From contig JAUNJL010000005.1 of the NCBI GenBank assembly GCA_030533315.1, positions 8,570-72,569 of the forward strand: a stretch of 64,000 nt of DNA, read 5' to 3'. The notes below the pieces were generated by a model. The model saw only the letters and a program-made list of their open reading frames with translations. It had not been told where the DNA came from and made no database searches. This DNA is from Eubacteriales bacterium (lineage in GTDB: Bacteria; Bacillota_A; Clostridia; Lachnospirales; Lachnospiraceae). This document shows positions 31,802 to 41,335 of the stretch, in pieces (position 1 is the stretch's first letter; each line of letters starts with the position of its first letter). A program made the position numbers and the translations under genes.

Positions 31802-31846
31802 CTCCTGTTTATATTATAGCATTTTGTGGTGAAAAGTAAACAGGAG
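31802..31846 (-). promoter_or_regulatory. Promoter of the XRE-PIN pair bracketed by a perfect inverted repeat
   Basis: On the minus strand TTTACT (31840-31835) and TATAAT (31818-31813) are 16 bases apart. CTCCTGTTTA (31802-31811) and its exact complement (31837-31846) flank the promoter, one arm overlapping the -35 and the other lying just past the -10. This is a plausible operator for the encoded XRE protein. Confidence 0.7.
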
Positions 31847-31895
31847 CGGACGAAAAGCTATAAAGATTTTCGGTGTGGGCGCTGAAGCCGCACCG

Positions 31896-32783
31896 TCAAA
31901 GGTTGCTTTCTGTCTGGTTGATGCTTTTTCTCAGCCAGTTTCCCAGGTTGGTCATGCACATGAGGAGGGTGACCAAAAAGGCGCCGGGGATGAGGATGAT
32001 CCACCAGGCGCCGGTCATGAGCGCCTTGTCGGCCAGGGAGAGCATACTTCCCCAGGAGATGATCTCCAGGGGCAGGCCCATTCCCATGAAGCTGAGGGTG
32101 GATTCTGACACGATGGCGGAGCGCACGTTCATCACCACCATGAACATGATGGAGGAGACGAAGTTGGGGGCCAGGTGCTTTCTCAGGATGTGGAAAAAGC
32201 CGCCGCCCATGCACCGGGAGGCCACCACGTACTCGCTGCACCGGAGCTGGCGCACCTCGGTGCGGATCACCTTTGCGATGCTGCACCAGCTGGTGATGCC
32301 GATGACGAAGGCGATGGACAGCACGTTTGGCTCCCCCAGGACAGCCTGGATAAAAATGATGATCAGCAGTGTGGGGACGCTCAGGAGGATCTCCGTCAGG
32401 CGCATCATCAGGGTATCCAGCCACTGGGGGGCGATTCCGCAGAGGGATCCGTAAACCACGGCGATCACCGTGGAGATGGCCGTGGCAAAGATCCCGATAA
32501 AGAGGGAGATCCGCCCGCCGTGCCAGATGCAGGAAAAAATATCCCGTCCCAGGGTGTCGGTGCCAAAGAGAAACTCCCGGTCTGGGGCGTGGGTGTAGTT
32601 CATAAGGTCCAGATAGGTGGGATCCTTGGAGGACAAAGCCCCGGCAAAAAGGCAGCCCAGGATGATGGCGGCCAGCAGGATCACGGAGATCAGGGGAGGG
32701 GAGGAGCGCTGGGGCTTTCCCGTCCTGGTCTGGCTTTTTGGGGAGCGGATCCCCACAATGGCAAACAATTCCTGATCCTTCAT
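31896..32783 (-). CDS. ABC transporter permease (OppC/DppC type)
   Basis: A 295-residue permease, last gene of a four-gene minus-strand operon. It has an N-terminal cytoplasmic stretch, a first helix at about 30-50, FLFGTDTLGRDIFSCIWHGG and the coupling-loop sequence VVASRCMGGGFFHILRKHL. Its ATG overlaps the stop of the preceding permease gene. It forms the channel with that partner for oligopeptides, nickel or a similar solute. Confidence 0.88.
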   Translation of the reverse strand: MKDQELFAIVGIRSPKSQTRTGKPQRSSPPLISVILLAAIILGCLFAGALSSKDPTYLDLMNYTHAPDREFLFGTDTLGRDIFSCIWHGGRISLFIGIFATAISTVIAVVYGSLCGIAPQWLDTLMMRLTEILLSVPTLLIIIFIQAVLGEPNVLSIAFVIGITSWCSIAKVIRTEVRQLRCSEYVVASRCMGGGFFHILRKHLAPNFVSSIMFMVVMNVRSAIVSESTLSFMGMGLPLEIISWGSMLSLADKALMTGAWWIILIPGAFLVTLLMCMTNLGNWLRKSINQTESNL

Positions 32784-33790
32784 AGGGTCTTCACCTCCGA
32801 TCCTTCCACGATCTCAGAAGCCCGGATCCGGGGATCGATACGCTCGTTGAGGATCTGTCCCAGGAGGCTGCAGAAGATCACCACAATGCCGGTCATCATG
32901 CAGAGGACCATCAGCATGTTGTAATCCGCATACCTGGCGCTCTCGTAGGATAACGTCCCGATGCCGGGGTAGGCAAACACGGTTTCAATGATGTAGGTGC
33001 CCCCCAGGATGTGGGGGACGGAAATGGCCATGATGCTGATGTAGGAGGGCAGGATGTTTCGGACACAGTGGCGGAACAGGATCTGCCTCTTCGTCAGGCC
33101 CTTGGCCTTTCCCAGAAGAACATAATCGGCCCGAACCTCCTCCAGAAGCTTGTTGCGGATCATGTAGGCATAGTACCAGAGGTGGGAAAACAGGACGATG
33201 GTCATGGGGAGGATCAGATGGAGGATCCGGTCCCTGATGCTGTCTGCGTTTCCCACGCTGTAGGCGCCGCTGCTGGGGAGCCAGTGGAGGGTCACGCAGA
33301 AGATGAGGATGAGCACAAGGGAAAACCAAAATTCTGGGATGCAGCTGGTAAGGGTGCCAAGCTTACACAGGATCCGGTCTATGAGCCGGTCCTCAAACCA
33401 GGCGCAGAGGATCCCCAGAAGCAAGGCGGCGGCGAAGGTCAGGACAAACCCGATCCCTCCCAGAACCAGGGTGTTGCCGATGCGCAGCCGGATGATCTCC
33501 AGCACGTCCTGCTTGTACTTGTAGGAGATGCCAAAGTCCCCGGACAGGGCGTTTTTGGCCCAGCGGACGTACTGGATGCAGATGGGGTCGTTCAGGCCCA
33601 GCTTGTCCCGGGCCGTCTCCTTTTCCTCCACGCTCATTTTTTCCACCCGCTCCCCGTAGTAGGACTGAAGGGGATCCGTGGGGGTCAGGCGGGAGATGAA
33701 AAACACCAGGATGGACAGGACGAAAACACTGGCCGCAAAGACCAGAAGCTTGGTCCCATAATAGAGAGCCTTGTTCTTTTTTATCATCAT
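32780..33790 (-). CDS. ABC transporter permease (OppB/DppB type)
   Basis: A 336-residue permease with the family N-terminus LVFFISRLTPTDPLQSYYGE, about six helices and the coupling segment GKAKGLTKRQILFRH. Its start overlaps the stop of the upstream ATPase gene as ATGA, indicating translational coupling. It is slightly longer than the OppB-type subunit of the other importer and the two are not close paralogues. Confidence 0.88.
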   Translation of the reverse strand: MMIKKNKALYYGTKLLVFAASVFVLSILVFFISRLTPTDPLQSYYGERVEKMSVEEKETARDKLGLNDPICIQYVRWAKNALSGDFGISYKYKQDVLEIIRLRIGNTLVLGGIGFVLTFAAALLLGILCAWFEDRLIDRILCKLGTLTSCIPEFWFSLVLILIFCVTLHWLPSSGAYSVGNADSIRDRILHLILPMTIVLFSHLWYYAYMIRNKLLEEVRADYVLLGKAKGLTKRQILFRHCVRNILPSYISIMAISVPHILGGTYIIETVFAYPGIGTLSYESARYADYNMLMVLCMMTGIVVIFCSLLGQILNERIDPRIRASEIVEGSEVKTL

Positions 33791-35667
33791 AACCAGTCCT
33801 CCTTAAAATCCATTCGTTTTCGTTTTCGCTCCTGCAGGGGATCAGGAATGGGGATGGCGGACAGGAGCGCTTTTGTGTAGGCATGGCGGGGATTTTGGAA
33901 CAGGTCCCTGGTTTTTCCGGTCTCCACCAGATGCCCCCGGTACATCACGCCTACCCGGTCGCAGAGAAATTCCACCATGGAAAGATCGTGGGCGATAAAG
34001 AGGATGGAGAAGCCCTGCTCCTCCCGCAGCCGGCGGAAAAGATTGACGATCTGGGCCTGTATGGAGACGTCCAGGGAGGCGATGGGCTCGTCCGCCACCA
34101 GCAGCCGGGGCTTCATGGAAAGGGCCCGGGCGATGGCCACCCGCTGGCGCTGCCCTCCAGACAGCTGGGAAGGATATTTGTCCAGGAAGCTTTCGTCCAT
34201 GCCCACATAATGAAGCTGGTAGGCGGCCTCCTCCCGAAGGCTTCCCCGCTCCGGCGTGATGTGGTGGATGGAAAGAGGCTCGGTGATGATGTCCGCCACT
34301 CTCATGCGCTGGTTCAGGCTGGAGGTGGAATCCTGGAAGACGATCTGCCTCTCCGTCTCCAGGCGGCGCCTGTTGGCCCGGCGCTGGCCCTTATCGCAAA
34401 GATCGATCCCGTCATAAAGGATCTGTCCCTGGGAGGGGGAGTAGACGTTCATGACGCAGCGGGCCACGGTGGATTTTCCGGAGCCGGATTCGCCCACAAG
34501 GCCGAAAATCTCTCCCTGGCGGATCTGAAAGGAAACGTCGTCCACGGCGTTGATGGCCGTTTTTCGGGAGAGACGGAAGCGATGGGTGAGATGCCGCACG
34601 TCCAGAAGAGCTTTTTGCCCGCTCTCATTGTTTGCCGCCTTCTCGTCCCCGGGAGGGGAGGGGGGAGCGGGACGCCTTCTCCAGTGGATCTGGGGCGCCC
34701 GGGGATCCAGAAGCCAGGTGGCCGCATAATGGGTGGGGGAAACCTGGAACATGGGAGGCTCCTGCTCGTAGTCGATGGCGAGAGCGTATTCGTTGCGGTA
34801 GGCGAAGGCGTCTCCCTTTGGCGGAGCTGTGAGATCCGGGGGCATCCCGGGAATGGCGTAAAGCTCCCTCTGCCCTCTGGAGAGAGCGGGCAGGGCCTGG
34901 AGGAGACTCCAGGTGTAGGGATGGCGGGGGTCGTGGTAGACCTCCTCTGCGGTGCCGATCTCCACGATCTTCCCGGCATACATGATGGCCATCCGGTCAG
35001 CCGCCCGGGCCACCACCCCCAGGTCGTGGGAGACGAGGATGGTGGCGGTTCCCAGCTTTTTTTGGATCTCCCGCAAAAGATCCAGGATCTGGGCCTGGAT
35101 GGTCACGTCCAGGGCCGTGGTGGGCTCGTCCGCCAGCAGGATCCTGGGGTTTCCCGCCAGGGCCATGGCCATGACGCTTCTCTGGCGCATACCGCCGGAA
35201 AAGTTGTGGGGATAAAGGCCGTACCGCTCCTTGGGATTCTGGATTCCCACCAGCTCCATGAGCTGAAGGACACGGTTTTTCACCTCTTCCCTTGGCATCC
35301 GCCGGTTGTGCACCAGCACGGCCTCCGCGATCTGCGCCCCGATGGACATGGTGGGATCCAGGGAGGTCATGGGATCCTGGAAGATCATGGAAAAGAGGCG
35401 CCCACGAAGCTTGGCCATGTCCCGGTCCGTGTACCCGGCGATATCGGTGCCCTCCACCAGGATCCTTCCCTCATCTATGGAGGCCCGCTTTGGGAGAAGC
35501 TTCATGATGGACTTGCACAGCATACTTTTTCCGCAGCCCGACTCCCCCACAATGGCCAGCACCTCTCCGGCCTGGAGGGTCAGGCTTACGTCCCGAACGG
35601 CCCTCACCACGCCCAGAGGGGAGGAGATGCTGACGGATAGATTTTTGATTTCAAGTAACTCTGACAT
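33787..35667 (-). CDS. Fused double ATPase of an oligopeptide/nickel-type ABC importer
   Basis: A 626-residue fusion of two ATPase domains, as in GsiA-like proteins. The first half has Walker A GESGCGKSM (about 38-46), signature FSGGMRQR and Walker B LLADEPTTALD, followed by the OppD-type extension PGMPPDLTAPPKGDAF. The second half has GESGSGKST, LSGGQRQR and LVADEPIASLD. The third residue after the Walker A lysine in the first domain is ordinary, so both sites may be active. It energises the two permeases encoded directly downstream and pairs with the binding protein upstream. Confidence 0.9.
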   Translation of the reverse strand: MSELLEIKNLSVSISSPLGVVRAVRDVSLTLQAGEVLAIVGESGCGKSMLCKSIMKLLPKRASIDEGRILVEGTDIAGYTDRDMAKLRGRLFSMIFQDPMTSLDPTMSIGAQIAEAVLVHNRRMPREEVKNRVLQLMELVGIQNPKERYGLYPHNFSGGMRQRSVMAMALAGNPRILLADEPTTALDVTIQAQILDLLREIQKKLGTATILVSHDLGVVARAADRMAIMYAGKIVEIGTAEEVYHDPRHPYTWSLLQALPALSRGQRELYAIPGMPPDLTAPPKGDAFAYRNEYALAIDYEQEPPMFQVSPTHYAATWLLDPRAPQIHWRRRPAPPSPPGDEKAANNESGQKALLDVRHLTHRFRLSRKTAINAVDDVSFQIRQGEIFGLVGESGSGKSTVARCVMNVYSPSQGQILYDGIDLCDKGQRRANRRRLETERQIVFQDSTSSLNQRMRVADIITEPLSIHHITPERGSLREEAAYQLHYVGMDESFLDKYPSQLSGGQRQRVAIARALSMKPRLLVADEPIASLDVSIQAQIVNLFRRLREEQGFSILFIAHDLSMVEFLCDRVGVMYRGHLVETGKTRDLFQNPRHAYTKALLSAIPIPDPLQERKRKRMDFKEDWL

Positions 35668-35688
35668 GGGATACCTACCTTTACAAGG

Positions 35689-35764
35689 GGCCGCAGGGAT
35701 CCTCCTGCGGCCTGAAAAATATCTGTGAACGATACAAGGGGGACTGCTTTTTTCAGTCCCCCTC
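35689..35764 (-). terminator. Two tandem hairpins between binding-protein and ATPase genes
   Basis: Reading the minus strand, a perfect 10-bp hairpin (35738-35747 with 35755-35764) is followed by a perfect 9-bp hairpin (35689-35697 with 35705-35713). No long T-run follows on the minus strand. They probably stabilise the binding-protein message or reduce read-through. Confidence 0.6.
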
Positions 35765-35778
35765 AGGTATCATGGTTT

Positions 35779-37329
35779 TCAGCCTTCCATGGTCCAGTCG
35801 CAGACATTCCAGAAAATGCCTACGCCGTGATGGCCAAGAACTGTGTCGGCGGCGATCCCCTGAAGGGCGCTGTCGGCCACATACATGGCGTCGATATAGC
35901 AGAAGAAGGTGTAGGCAGGGGTGTTGGCCAGCTCCGTCTGGAACTTGGCGTAGGCCTCGGCCCTTTCCTCTGGAACCTCCGTCTGACGCGCCTCCGTCAG
36001 ATACTGATCCACCAGGGTGTTGGAATAGCTGGAATAGTTTGCTCCCTTGTCCGTGCCGAATACCTTGTAGGTGTGGTCGTCGGCGTCAAAGGGGGAGCCC
36101 CACCCGATGATGCAGCACTCCTGTCCGCCCCAGTCGATGCCCTCTGCGGGAACATTGGCCTTTACGTCCAGACCCAGCTGTACCAGCTGCTGTGCGGCGA
36201 TCTGAGCCATGTCCACCCGAACCTGGTCTCCAGGGGTGGCATTGATGGTGAAGGAGATCCGCTCACCGCTGCGGCACCAGAAGCCTTCCTCATCCTTCTC
36301 GCAGCCGGCCTGGGTCAGAGCCTCCTCCGCCTTCTGGGGATCGTAGTCATAGTGCTCCACGTCCTCATAGTTGTATACATTTCGCTGCAAGGGCCCGTAG
36401 GCGATGTCGCCGCAGCCAAGGAGCACGGCGTCCAGGATGGCCTGACGGTCGATGGCGTAGTTGATGGCGGGGATCAGGTCGGCGTTCTCCTGCCAGTATT
36501 CGTTTCCGAAGTTGTAGAGGATGCCCCGGTAGTCGGAGGTGGTCATGTCGTACAGGGTGAAGCCCTCCTTGTCCTCAAAGGTGGAGGAGTCCTTGGGGGT
36601 CACCTGCGCCAGATCCAGCTCTCCAGATTGCAGCTGCAGGGCCTTTGCGTTGTCGTCGGTGACGATCTTGAAGATGATGGTGCCGATGTTTGCCGGGCCT
36701 GCGAAATAGTCCGGGTTCTTGGTCATGGTGATGGACTGTCCCACGTCCCATTCTTCCAGCTTATAGGGGCCGGTTCCCACGGGGGCCCGGAAAAAGTCGG
36801 ATTCCTGCCAGTCCTCCCCCTCCAGGAGATGCTTGGGCATCACGGCCATGGTCATGTACTCCAGGAAAGCGGTGTTGACCGCGGAAAGGCGGAAGGAAAC
36901 GGTGTGGTCGTCCACCACGGTGATCTCCTCCACGTCCTCATAGTTGGGGGCGTTCTCGGAGGCATTCTCCGGATCCATGATGGCCTCGAAGGTGAACTTG
37001 ACGTCCTCTGCGGTGAAGGGCTCGCCGTCATGCCAGGTGACGTCCTCCTCCAGATGGAAGGTGTAGGTCATGGTCTCCTGGTCGTACTCCCAGCTCTTGG
37101 CCAGGCGGGGAACGATGTTGTTGTCCCCGTCGTGGTCGGTAAGGCCGTCGAACAGAAGGACGTTGATCTCACAGTGCTCATCCATGGCAGGGTTGATGCG
37201 GGTGTAATCTCCGCTTCCATAAACCAGGGTGGAATCGCTTTCACTCTCGGCCATGGCCGTGGTGGGGGCTGCGCCCAGACACATCACGGAGGCGAGAAGA
37301 AGCGCCAGGATCTTGTTTTTGTTTTTCAT
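35779..37329 (-). CDS. ABC transporter substrate-binding protein, family 5
   Basis: A 516-residue binding protein with a signal peptide (KNKNKILALLLASVMCLG, cut near AMA). Family 5 features are VPRLAKSWEYD, TFHLEEDVTWHDGEPFTAED and APVGTGPY. ATG 37329 follows GAGAGG; the frame stays open upstream but without a credible site. It is the first gene of the importer operon 37329-31896. The ligand may be an oligopeptide, nickel or an opine-like molecule; nothing visible decides this. Confidence 0.87.
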   Translation of the reverse strand: MKNKNKILALLLASVMCLGAAPTTAMAESESDSTLVYGSGDYTRINPAMDEHCEINVLLFDGLTDHDGDNNIVPRLAKSWEYDQETMTYTFHLEEDVTWHDGEPFTAEDVKFTFEAIMDPENASENAPNYEDVEEITVVDDHTVSFRLSAVNTAFLEYMTMAVMPKHLLEGEDWQESDFFRAPVGTGPYKLEEWDVGQSITMTKNPDYFAGPANIGTIIFKIVTDDNAKALQLQSGELDLAQVTPKDSSTFEDKEGFTLYDMTTSDYRGILYNFGNEYWQENADLIPAINYAIDRQAILDAVLLGCGDIAYGPLQRNVYNYEDVEHYDYDPQKAEEALTQAGCEKDEEGFWCRSGERISFTINATPGDQVRVDMAQIAAQQLVQLGLDVKANVPAEGIDWGGQECCIIGWGSPFDADDHTYKVFGTDKGANYSSYSNTLVDQYLTEARQTEVPEERAEAYAKFQTELANTPAYTFFCYIDAMYVADSALQGIAADTVLGHHGVGIFWNVCDWTMEG

Positions 37330-37390
37330 AAGGAAACCTCTCTTTCTTGAATGGCCGCTTTCTTTCATGAGAGCGGCTGTACACTTTCTG

Positions 37391-37436
37391 ACTATATCAT
37401 CTTTGATATCCCCCCACAAGCTGGGTGGGGGGATAT
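37391..37436 (-). promoter_or_regulatory. Promoter with overlapping 12-bp inverted repeat
   Basis: On the minus strand TTGTGG (37419-37414) and TATAGT (37396-37391) are 17 bases apart, about 60 bases before the binding-protein start. A perfect 12-bp inverted repeat (37406-37417 with 37425-37436) covers the -35 box, so a regulator could bind there and block or recruit polymerase. Confidence 0.55.
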
Positions 37437-37516
37437 TTTCGGAGGAAAATTGGGGAAAAATGCGGCTTTTTTTGGATTCGGCCGGCTGCCTGGAATTCTA
37501 CATTACAAATGTCATC

Positions 37517-37567
37517 TGAAATTGATTACATATTGCATTTGTCCCTTTTTTTCGTCCGGGGTACAAT
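37517..37567 (+). promoter_or_regulatory. Promoter of the sugar ABC operon with possible cre-like site
   Basis: TTGTCC (37539-37544) and TACAAT (37562-37567) are 17 bases apart and precede the binding-protein gene by about 35 bases. TGAAATTGATTACA (37517-37530) resembles a catabolite-responsive element with two mismatches; that part is weak. Confidence 0.6.
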
Positions 37568-37599
37568 ATAGTCATCAATCAAGTACAGGAGGAAACAAC

Positions 37600-38556
37600 A
37601 TGAAAAGAAAAGTTTTAAGCGTAGTTTTAAGCGCAGCCGTATTGGCATCCATGACTGCAGGAATGGCCGTAAACGTAAATGCAGAGGACAAGGAGCCCCG
37701 TAAATTCGGCTACACCTGTATGGACGGGACGAACCCCTTCTTCGTGACCATCGAGGCAGCCATCCGCGAGGCTGTTGAGGCAAACGGCGACGAGCTGATC
37801 GCTACGGATCCGGCAAACGACGTATCTCTTCAGATCACCCAGATCGAGGACATGATCGCTCAGGATCTGGACGGTATCTTCCTGAACCCGGCAGAGGCAG
37901 AGGGCATCCTTCCGGCTCTGGACGCTCTGAAGGAGGCCGGAGTTCCCATCGTGAACTTTGACACAGAGGTTGCCGACATGGAATACGTGGCATCCTACAC
38001 CGGATCTGACAACTACAACGCCGGCAAGGTGTGCGGCGAGGACCTGGTAAAGAAATGCCCGGACGGCGGCCCCATCATCGTTCTGGATTCTCCCACCATG
38101 AACTCCGTGGTTGACCGTACCAACGGTTTCCTGGAGGCAATCGATGGCCACGGCTTTGAGGTGGTGGCACAGCAGGATGCAAAGGGAAATCTTGAGGTTT
38201 CCATGGGAATCGCAGAGGACCTTCTTCAGGCACACAGCGACGTGGTAGCCATCTTCGGCGGAAATGATCCCACAGCCCTGGGCGCTCTTGCAGCCGCAAA
38301 CGCAGCCGGACTGGAGAAGGGCAAATGCCTCATCTACGGCGTTGACGGTTCCCCGGACATCAAGTCTGAGATCGCTTCCGGCGAGTCTCTCATCGAGGGC
38401 AGCGGCGCGCAGTCTCCGGTAGCCATCGCTGAGAAGAGCGTTGAGATCATGTATGACCTGATGGAAGGCAAAGAAGTAGACGAGAGATATCCGGTTGAGA
38501 CCTTCCTCATCACCGCTGACAACGTTGAGGAGTACGGCACAGACGGATGGCAGTAA
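37600..38556 (+). CDS. Sugar ABC transporter substrate-binding protein (RbsB/YtfQ type)
   Basis: A 318-residue periplasmic-binding-protein-like lipid-free receptor with a signal peptide cut near VNVNA-ED (residue ~28). Peripla_BP_4 features include KFGYTCMDGTNPFFVTIEA, GIFLNPAEA, VNFDTEVAD and GGNDPTALGAL. It binds a pentose, hexose or polyol and feeds the importer encoded by the next two genes. ATG 37600 has AGGAGGAAA directly upstream. The 290-base gap after it with strong hairpins is typical for a binding protein made in excess. The anchored protein at 41505 is a close paralogue. Confidence 0.9.
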   Translation: MKRKVLSVVLSAAVLASMTAGMAVNVNAEDKEPRKFGYTCMDGTNPFFVTIEAAIREAVEANGDELIATDPANDVSLQITQIEDMIAQDLDGIFLNPAEAEGILPALDALKEAGVPIVNFDTEVADMEYVASYTGSDNYNAGKVCGEDLVKKCPDGGPIIVLDSPTMNSVVDRTNGFLEAIDGHGFEVVAQQDAKGNLEVSMGIAEDLLQAHSDVVAIFGGNDPTALGALAAANAAGLEKGKCLIYGVDGSPDIKSEIASGESLIEGSGAQSPVAIAEKSVEIMYDLMEGKEVDERYPVETFLITADNVEEYGTDGWQ

Positions 38557-38847
38557 AGCATCCCCAAAATCCTGTCGCCGAGACAGTGACCTGGGAAGAC
38601 CAGGCTGCGGTCCTGGCCCCGTGAGCCTCACCTGCTGAGGAGCGGGGACGGGCGCAGTCAGAGAATCCGGCCCTTCGCCGCAGACGGCACAGAACGGGCC
38701 GGATTCGTGGCTATCGCAGATACCCGCAGATGGTGCGGCCGCTCCGGTATCGGAACGGCTGCCAAATAGTCAGAAAACCAGATCCCCGGGAGCCGAAGAG
38801 GACTTGACTCCCGGGGATTTGAGAGAAAAGGGAAGAGGGTGTGAGGA
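38557..38847 (+). other. Gap with two strong hairpins between binding-protein and ATPase genes
   Basis: It contains a perfect 10-bp inverted repeat (38664-38673 with 38696-38705) and a perfect 11-bp one (38782-38792 with 38808-38818). Neither has a T-run, so mRNA stabilisation or processing is more likely than full termination. No coding frame was found. Confidence 0.6.
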
Positions 38848-40332
38848 TTGAGCGAGCAAGTTTTGTTGAAGATGAGAGGCATTCACAAAAAGTTTCCCGG
38901 CGTGTATGCCTTGAATGACGTCAGCTATGAATTGAGAGCCGGGGAAGTACATGCGTTGTTGGGAGAGAACGGAGCCGGAAAGTCTACGCTGATCAAGGTT
39001 CTGGGCGGTATTTACACGGCGGATGCCGGAGAGATTTTTATCAATGGAAAAAAGGTGGAGATCCGGGGAGTCAAGGACGCCCAGGAGAATGGAATTGCCA
39101 TCATCCACCAGGAGCTGGTTCTTGTTCCGCACATGACGGTTGCGGAAAATATTTTTTTAGGCAGGGAGGCCGGAAGCGGCGCCCTGGTCAATCACGGGAA
39201 AATGAGAAAAAATGCGCAGGATCTGCTTGACGCATATGATATGGATATAGATGCCAGAGCCTTGGTCAAGGATCTGACCATTGCACAGCAGCAGATGGTG
39301 GAGATCGTGAAGGCCATTTCCTACGATTCCAAGATTCTGGTCATGGACGAGCCCACCTCCTCCATCTCCGACAAGGAGGTGGCCGGCCTGTTTCGGATCA
39401 TGAGGAACCTGACCAGCAAGGGGGTTGGTATCGTTTACATCTCCCACAAGATGAGCGAGCTGGAGGAGATCTGCGACCGGGTGACGGTCATGCGGGACGG
39501 CCAGTACGTGGGAACGCGGGTGGTGAAGGAGACCAGCAAGGACGACCTGATCGCCATGATGGTGGGCCGGGAGCTGACCAATTATTATACCCGGGATTAC
39601 CTCACCCCGGGGAAGGAGCTGCTCCGGTGCGAGCATATCAGCGACGGCAACATGGTCCAGGACGCCAGCTTCGTGGTGAACAGCGGAGAGATCGTGGGCT
39701 TCGCCGGGCTGGTGGGTGCGGGCAGAAGCGAGACCATGAAGGCCATCTTCGGCCTGTCCCCCAAGTCCACCGGTGACGTGTACGTGGAGGGACAGAAGGT
39801 GAAGATCCATTCTCCTGTGGACGCCATGAAGTATGGCATCGGCCTGGTTCCCGAGGACCGCAAGCTGGAGGGCCTGTACAAGCTTCAGAGCGTGCGCTAC
39901 AATTCCACCATCGAGGTGCTTTCCCAGTTTATCCATGCGATCCGGGTGGACAGCAGGAAGGAGAGGGAGATCACCCAGAAATACATTGACATGATGGCCA
40001 CCAAGACCCCCACCCAGGAGCAGGTGATCGGAAATCTTTCCGGGGGAAACCAGCAGAAGGTGATCATCGGGAGGTGGCTGGCCACCCATCCCAAGATCCT
40101 GATCCTGGACGAGCCTACCCGAGGGGTGGACGTGGGTGCAAAGTCAGAGATCTATGCGATCATGAACGAACTGGTAAAGAAAGGGATCGCCATCATTATG
40201 ATCTCTTCCGAGCTGCCTGAGATCATCAATATGAGCGACCGCGTCTACGTCATGGCGGAGGGCCGGGTGGCCGGATGCCTGGACAGGCAGGAAGTGACCC
40301 AGGAAAAAGTCATGCAGCTTGCAGCGAAATAG
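38848..40332 (+). CDS. Sugar ABC transporter ATP-binding protein (RbsA/MglA type)
   Basis: A 494-residue ATPase with two nucleotide-binding domains. The first has Walker A GENGAGKSTL (about 38-47), QQQMVEIVKA and Walker B ILVMDEPTSS. The second has a degenerate Walker A (GLVGAGRSE), LSGGNQQK and LILDEPTRG, the usual RbsA pattern. The start is a TTG at 38848 with AGAGGG upstream; the next ATG would cut into the first strand of the domain. The permease gene begins 13 bases after its stop. Confidence 0.9.
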   Translation: MSEQVLLKMRGIHKKFPGVYALNDVSYELRAGEVHALLGENGAGKSTLIKVLGGIYTADAGEIFINGKKVEIRGVKDAQENGIAIIHQELVLVPHMTVAENIFLGREAGSGALVNHGKMRKNAQDLLDAYDMDIDARALVKDLTIAQQQMVEIVKAISYDSKILVMDEPTSSISDKEVAGLFRIMRNLTSKGVGIVYISHKMSELEEICDRVTVMRDGQYVGTRVVKETSKDDLIAMMVGRELTNYYTRDYLTPGKELLRCEHISDGNMVQDASFVVNSGEIVGFAGLVGAGRSETMKAIFGLSPKSTGDVYVEGQKVKIHSPVDAMKYGIGLVPEDRKLEGLYKLQSVRYNSTIEVLSQFIHAIRVDSRKEREITQKYIDMMATKTPTQEQVIGNLSGGNQQKVIIGRWLATHPKILILDEPTRGVDVGAKSEIYAIMNELVKKGIAIIMISSELPEIINMSDRVYVMAEGRVAGCLDRQEVTQEKVMQLAAK

Positions 40333-40345
40333 GAGGATCGAGAAA

Positions 40346-41335
40346 ATGTCAAACAACAATAAGAAAAAAAACATGGCTCCCACCAATCCGGTAGCCATCT
40401 ATCTTAAAGAAAATCTGGGAATCTTGGTGGCCCTGCTCATCTTGTGCATGTTCCTGTCCGTCTTTCCAAAGACCAGCGCATCCTTTGTGAGCGTAAAAAA
40501 CATTTTTAACGTGCTGCGCCAGATTTCCACCAACATGCTCCTTGCCTGTGGAATGACCATGGTCATCATCCTGGGAGGGATCGACCTTTCCGTTGGTTCG
40601 GTCATCGCCCTCTCCGGCGTGATCTCCGCCGGGTGCGTCTCCCGCTACGGCCTGCCCATCCCGGCGGCGATGCTGGTAGGCGTTCTCATCGGCCTGATCA
40701 TCGGATGCTTCAACGGCGTGGTGATCGCATCCACCACCATACCTCCCTTTATCGTGACCCTTGCCACCATGAACATTGCCAGGGGTCTGGCGAAGGTTTA
40801 CACAGGCGGTTCCCCCGTCCGGGTGGTATCCAAGGAGTGGCAGTTTTTGGGAGCCGGATATTTCGGGCCGGTGCCGGTGCCCGTGATCATCATGCTTCTG
40901 GTGCTGATCGTCTCGGCCATCATCATGAACAAGACCAAGATGGGCCGGCATATCTATGCGGTGGGCGGAAACGCCCAGGCGGCGGTTTTCTCCGGTATCA
41001 AGGTGGCAAATGTCAAGTTCTTCGTTCATGCCTTCTCCGGTGTGATGGCCGGTATCGCAGGTATCATCCTGGCTTCCCGTATGTATTCCGGCCAGCCCAC
41101 TGCCGGTGACGGGGCGGAGATGGACGCCATCGCCGCCGTTGTGGTAGGCGGTACCTCCATGGCCGGCGGTGCCGGAAAGATCGGAGGGACCATCATCGGC
41201 GCCCTGATCATCGGTATCCTGAACAATGGACTGAACCTTCTGAACGTGGATTCCTTCTGGCAGACGGTGGTAAAGGGCGTCGTGATCCTTCTGGCCGTGT
41301 TCCTGGATTACATCCGTACCCAGAAAGGGAATTAA
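40346..41335 (+). CDS. Sugar ABC transporter permease (RbsC type)
   Basis: A 329-residue permease with about eight to ten hydrophobic helices. The family signature GMTMVIILGGIDLSVGS is near residue 70, and GGNAQAAVFSGIKV forms the coupling region. ATG 40346 has AGGAGG nine bases upstream; the first in-frame ATG at 40319 overlaps the ATPase gene without a site. It completes a three-gene ribose/galactose-type importer and is followed by a leader terminator-like hairpin. Confidence 0.9.
   Translation: MSNNNKKKNMAPTNPVAIYLKENLGILVALLILCMFLSVFPKTSASFVSVKNIFNVLRQISTNMLLACGMTMVIILGGIDLSVGSVIALSGVISAGCVSRYGLPIPAAMLVGVLIGLIIGCFNGVVIASTTIPPFIVTLATMNIARGLAKVYTGGSPVRVVSKEWQFLGAGYFGPVPVPVIIMLLVLIVSAIIMNKTKMGRHIYAVGGNAQAAVFSGIKVANVKFFVHAFSGVMAGIAGIILASRMYSGQPTAGDGAEMDAIAAVVVGGTSMAGGAGKIGGTIIGALIIGILNNGLNLLNVDSFWQTVVKGVVILLAVFLDYIRTQKGN

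Noticed and set aside
33883..37350. Long plus-strand open frames opposite the ABC ATPase and binding-protein genes
   Set aside because: The minus strand encodes clear Walker motifs and a family 5 binding protein; the plus-strand translations show no family features.
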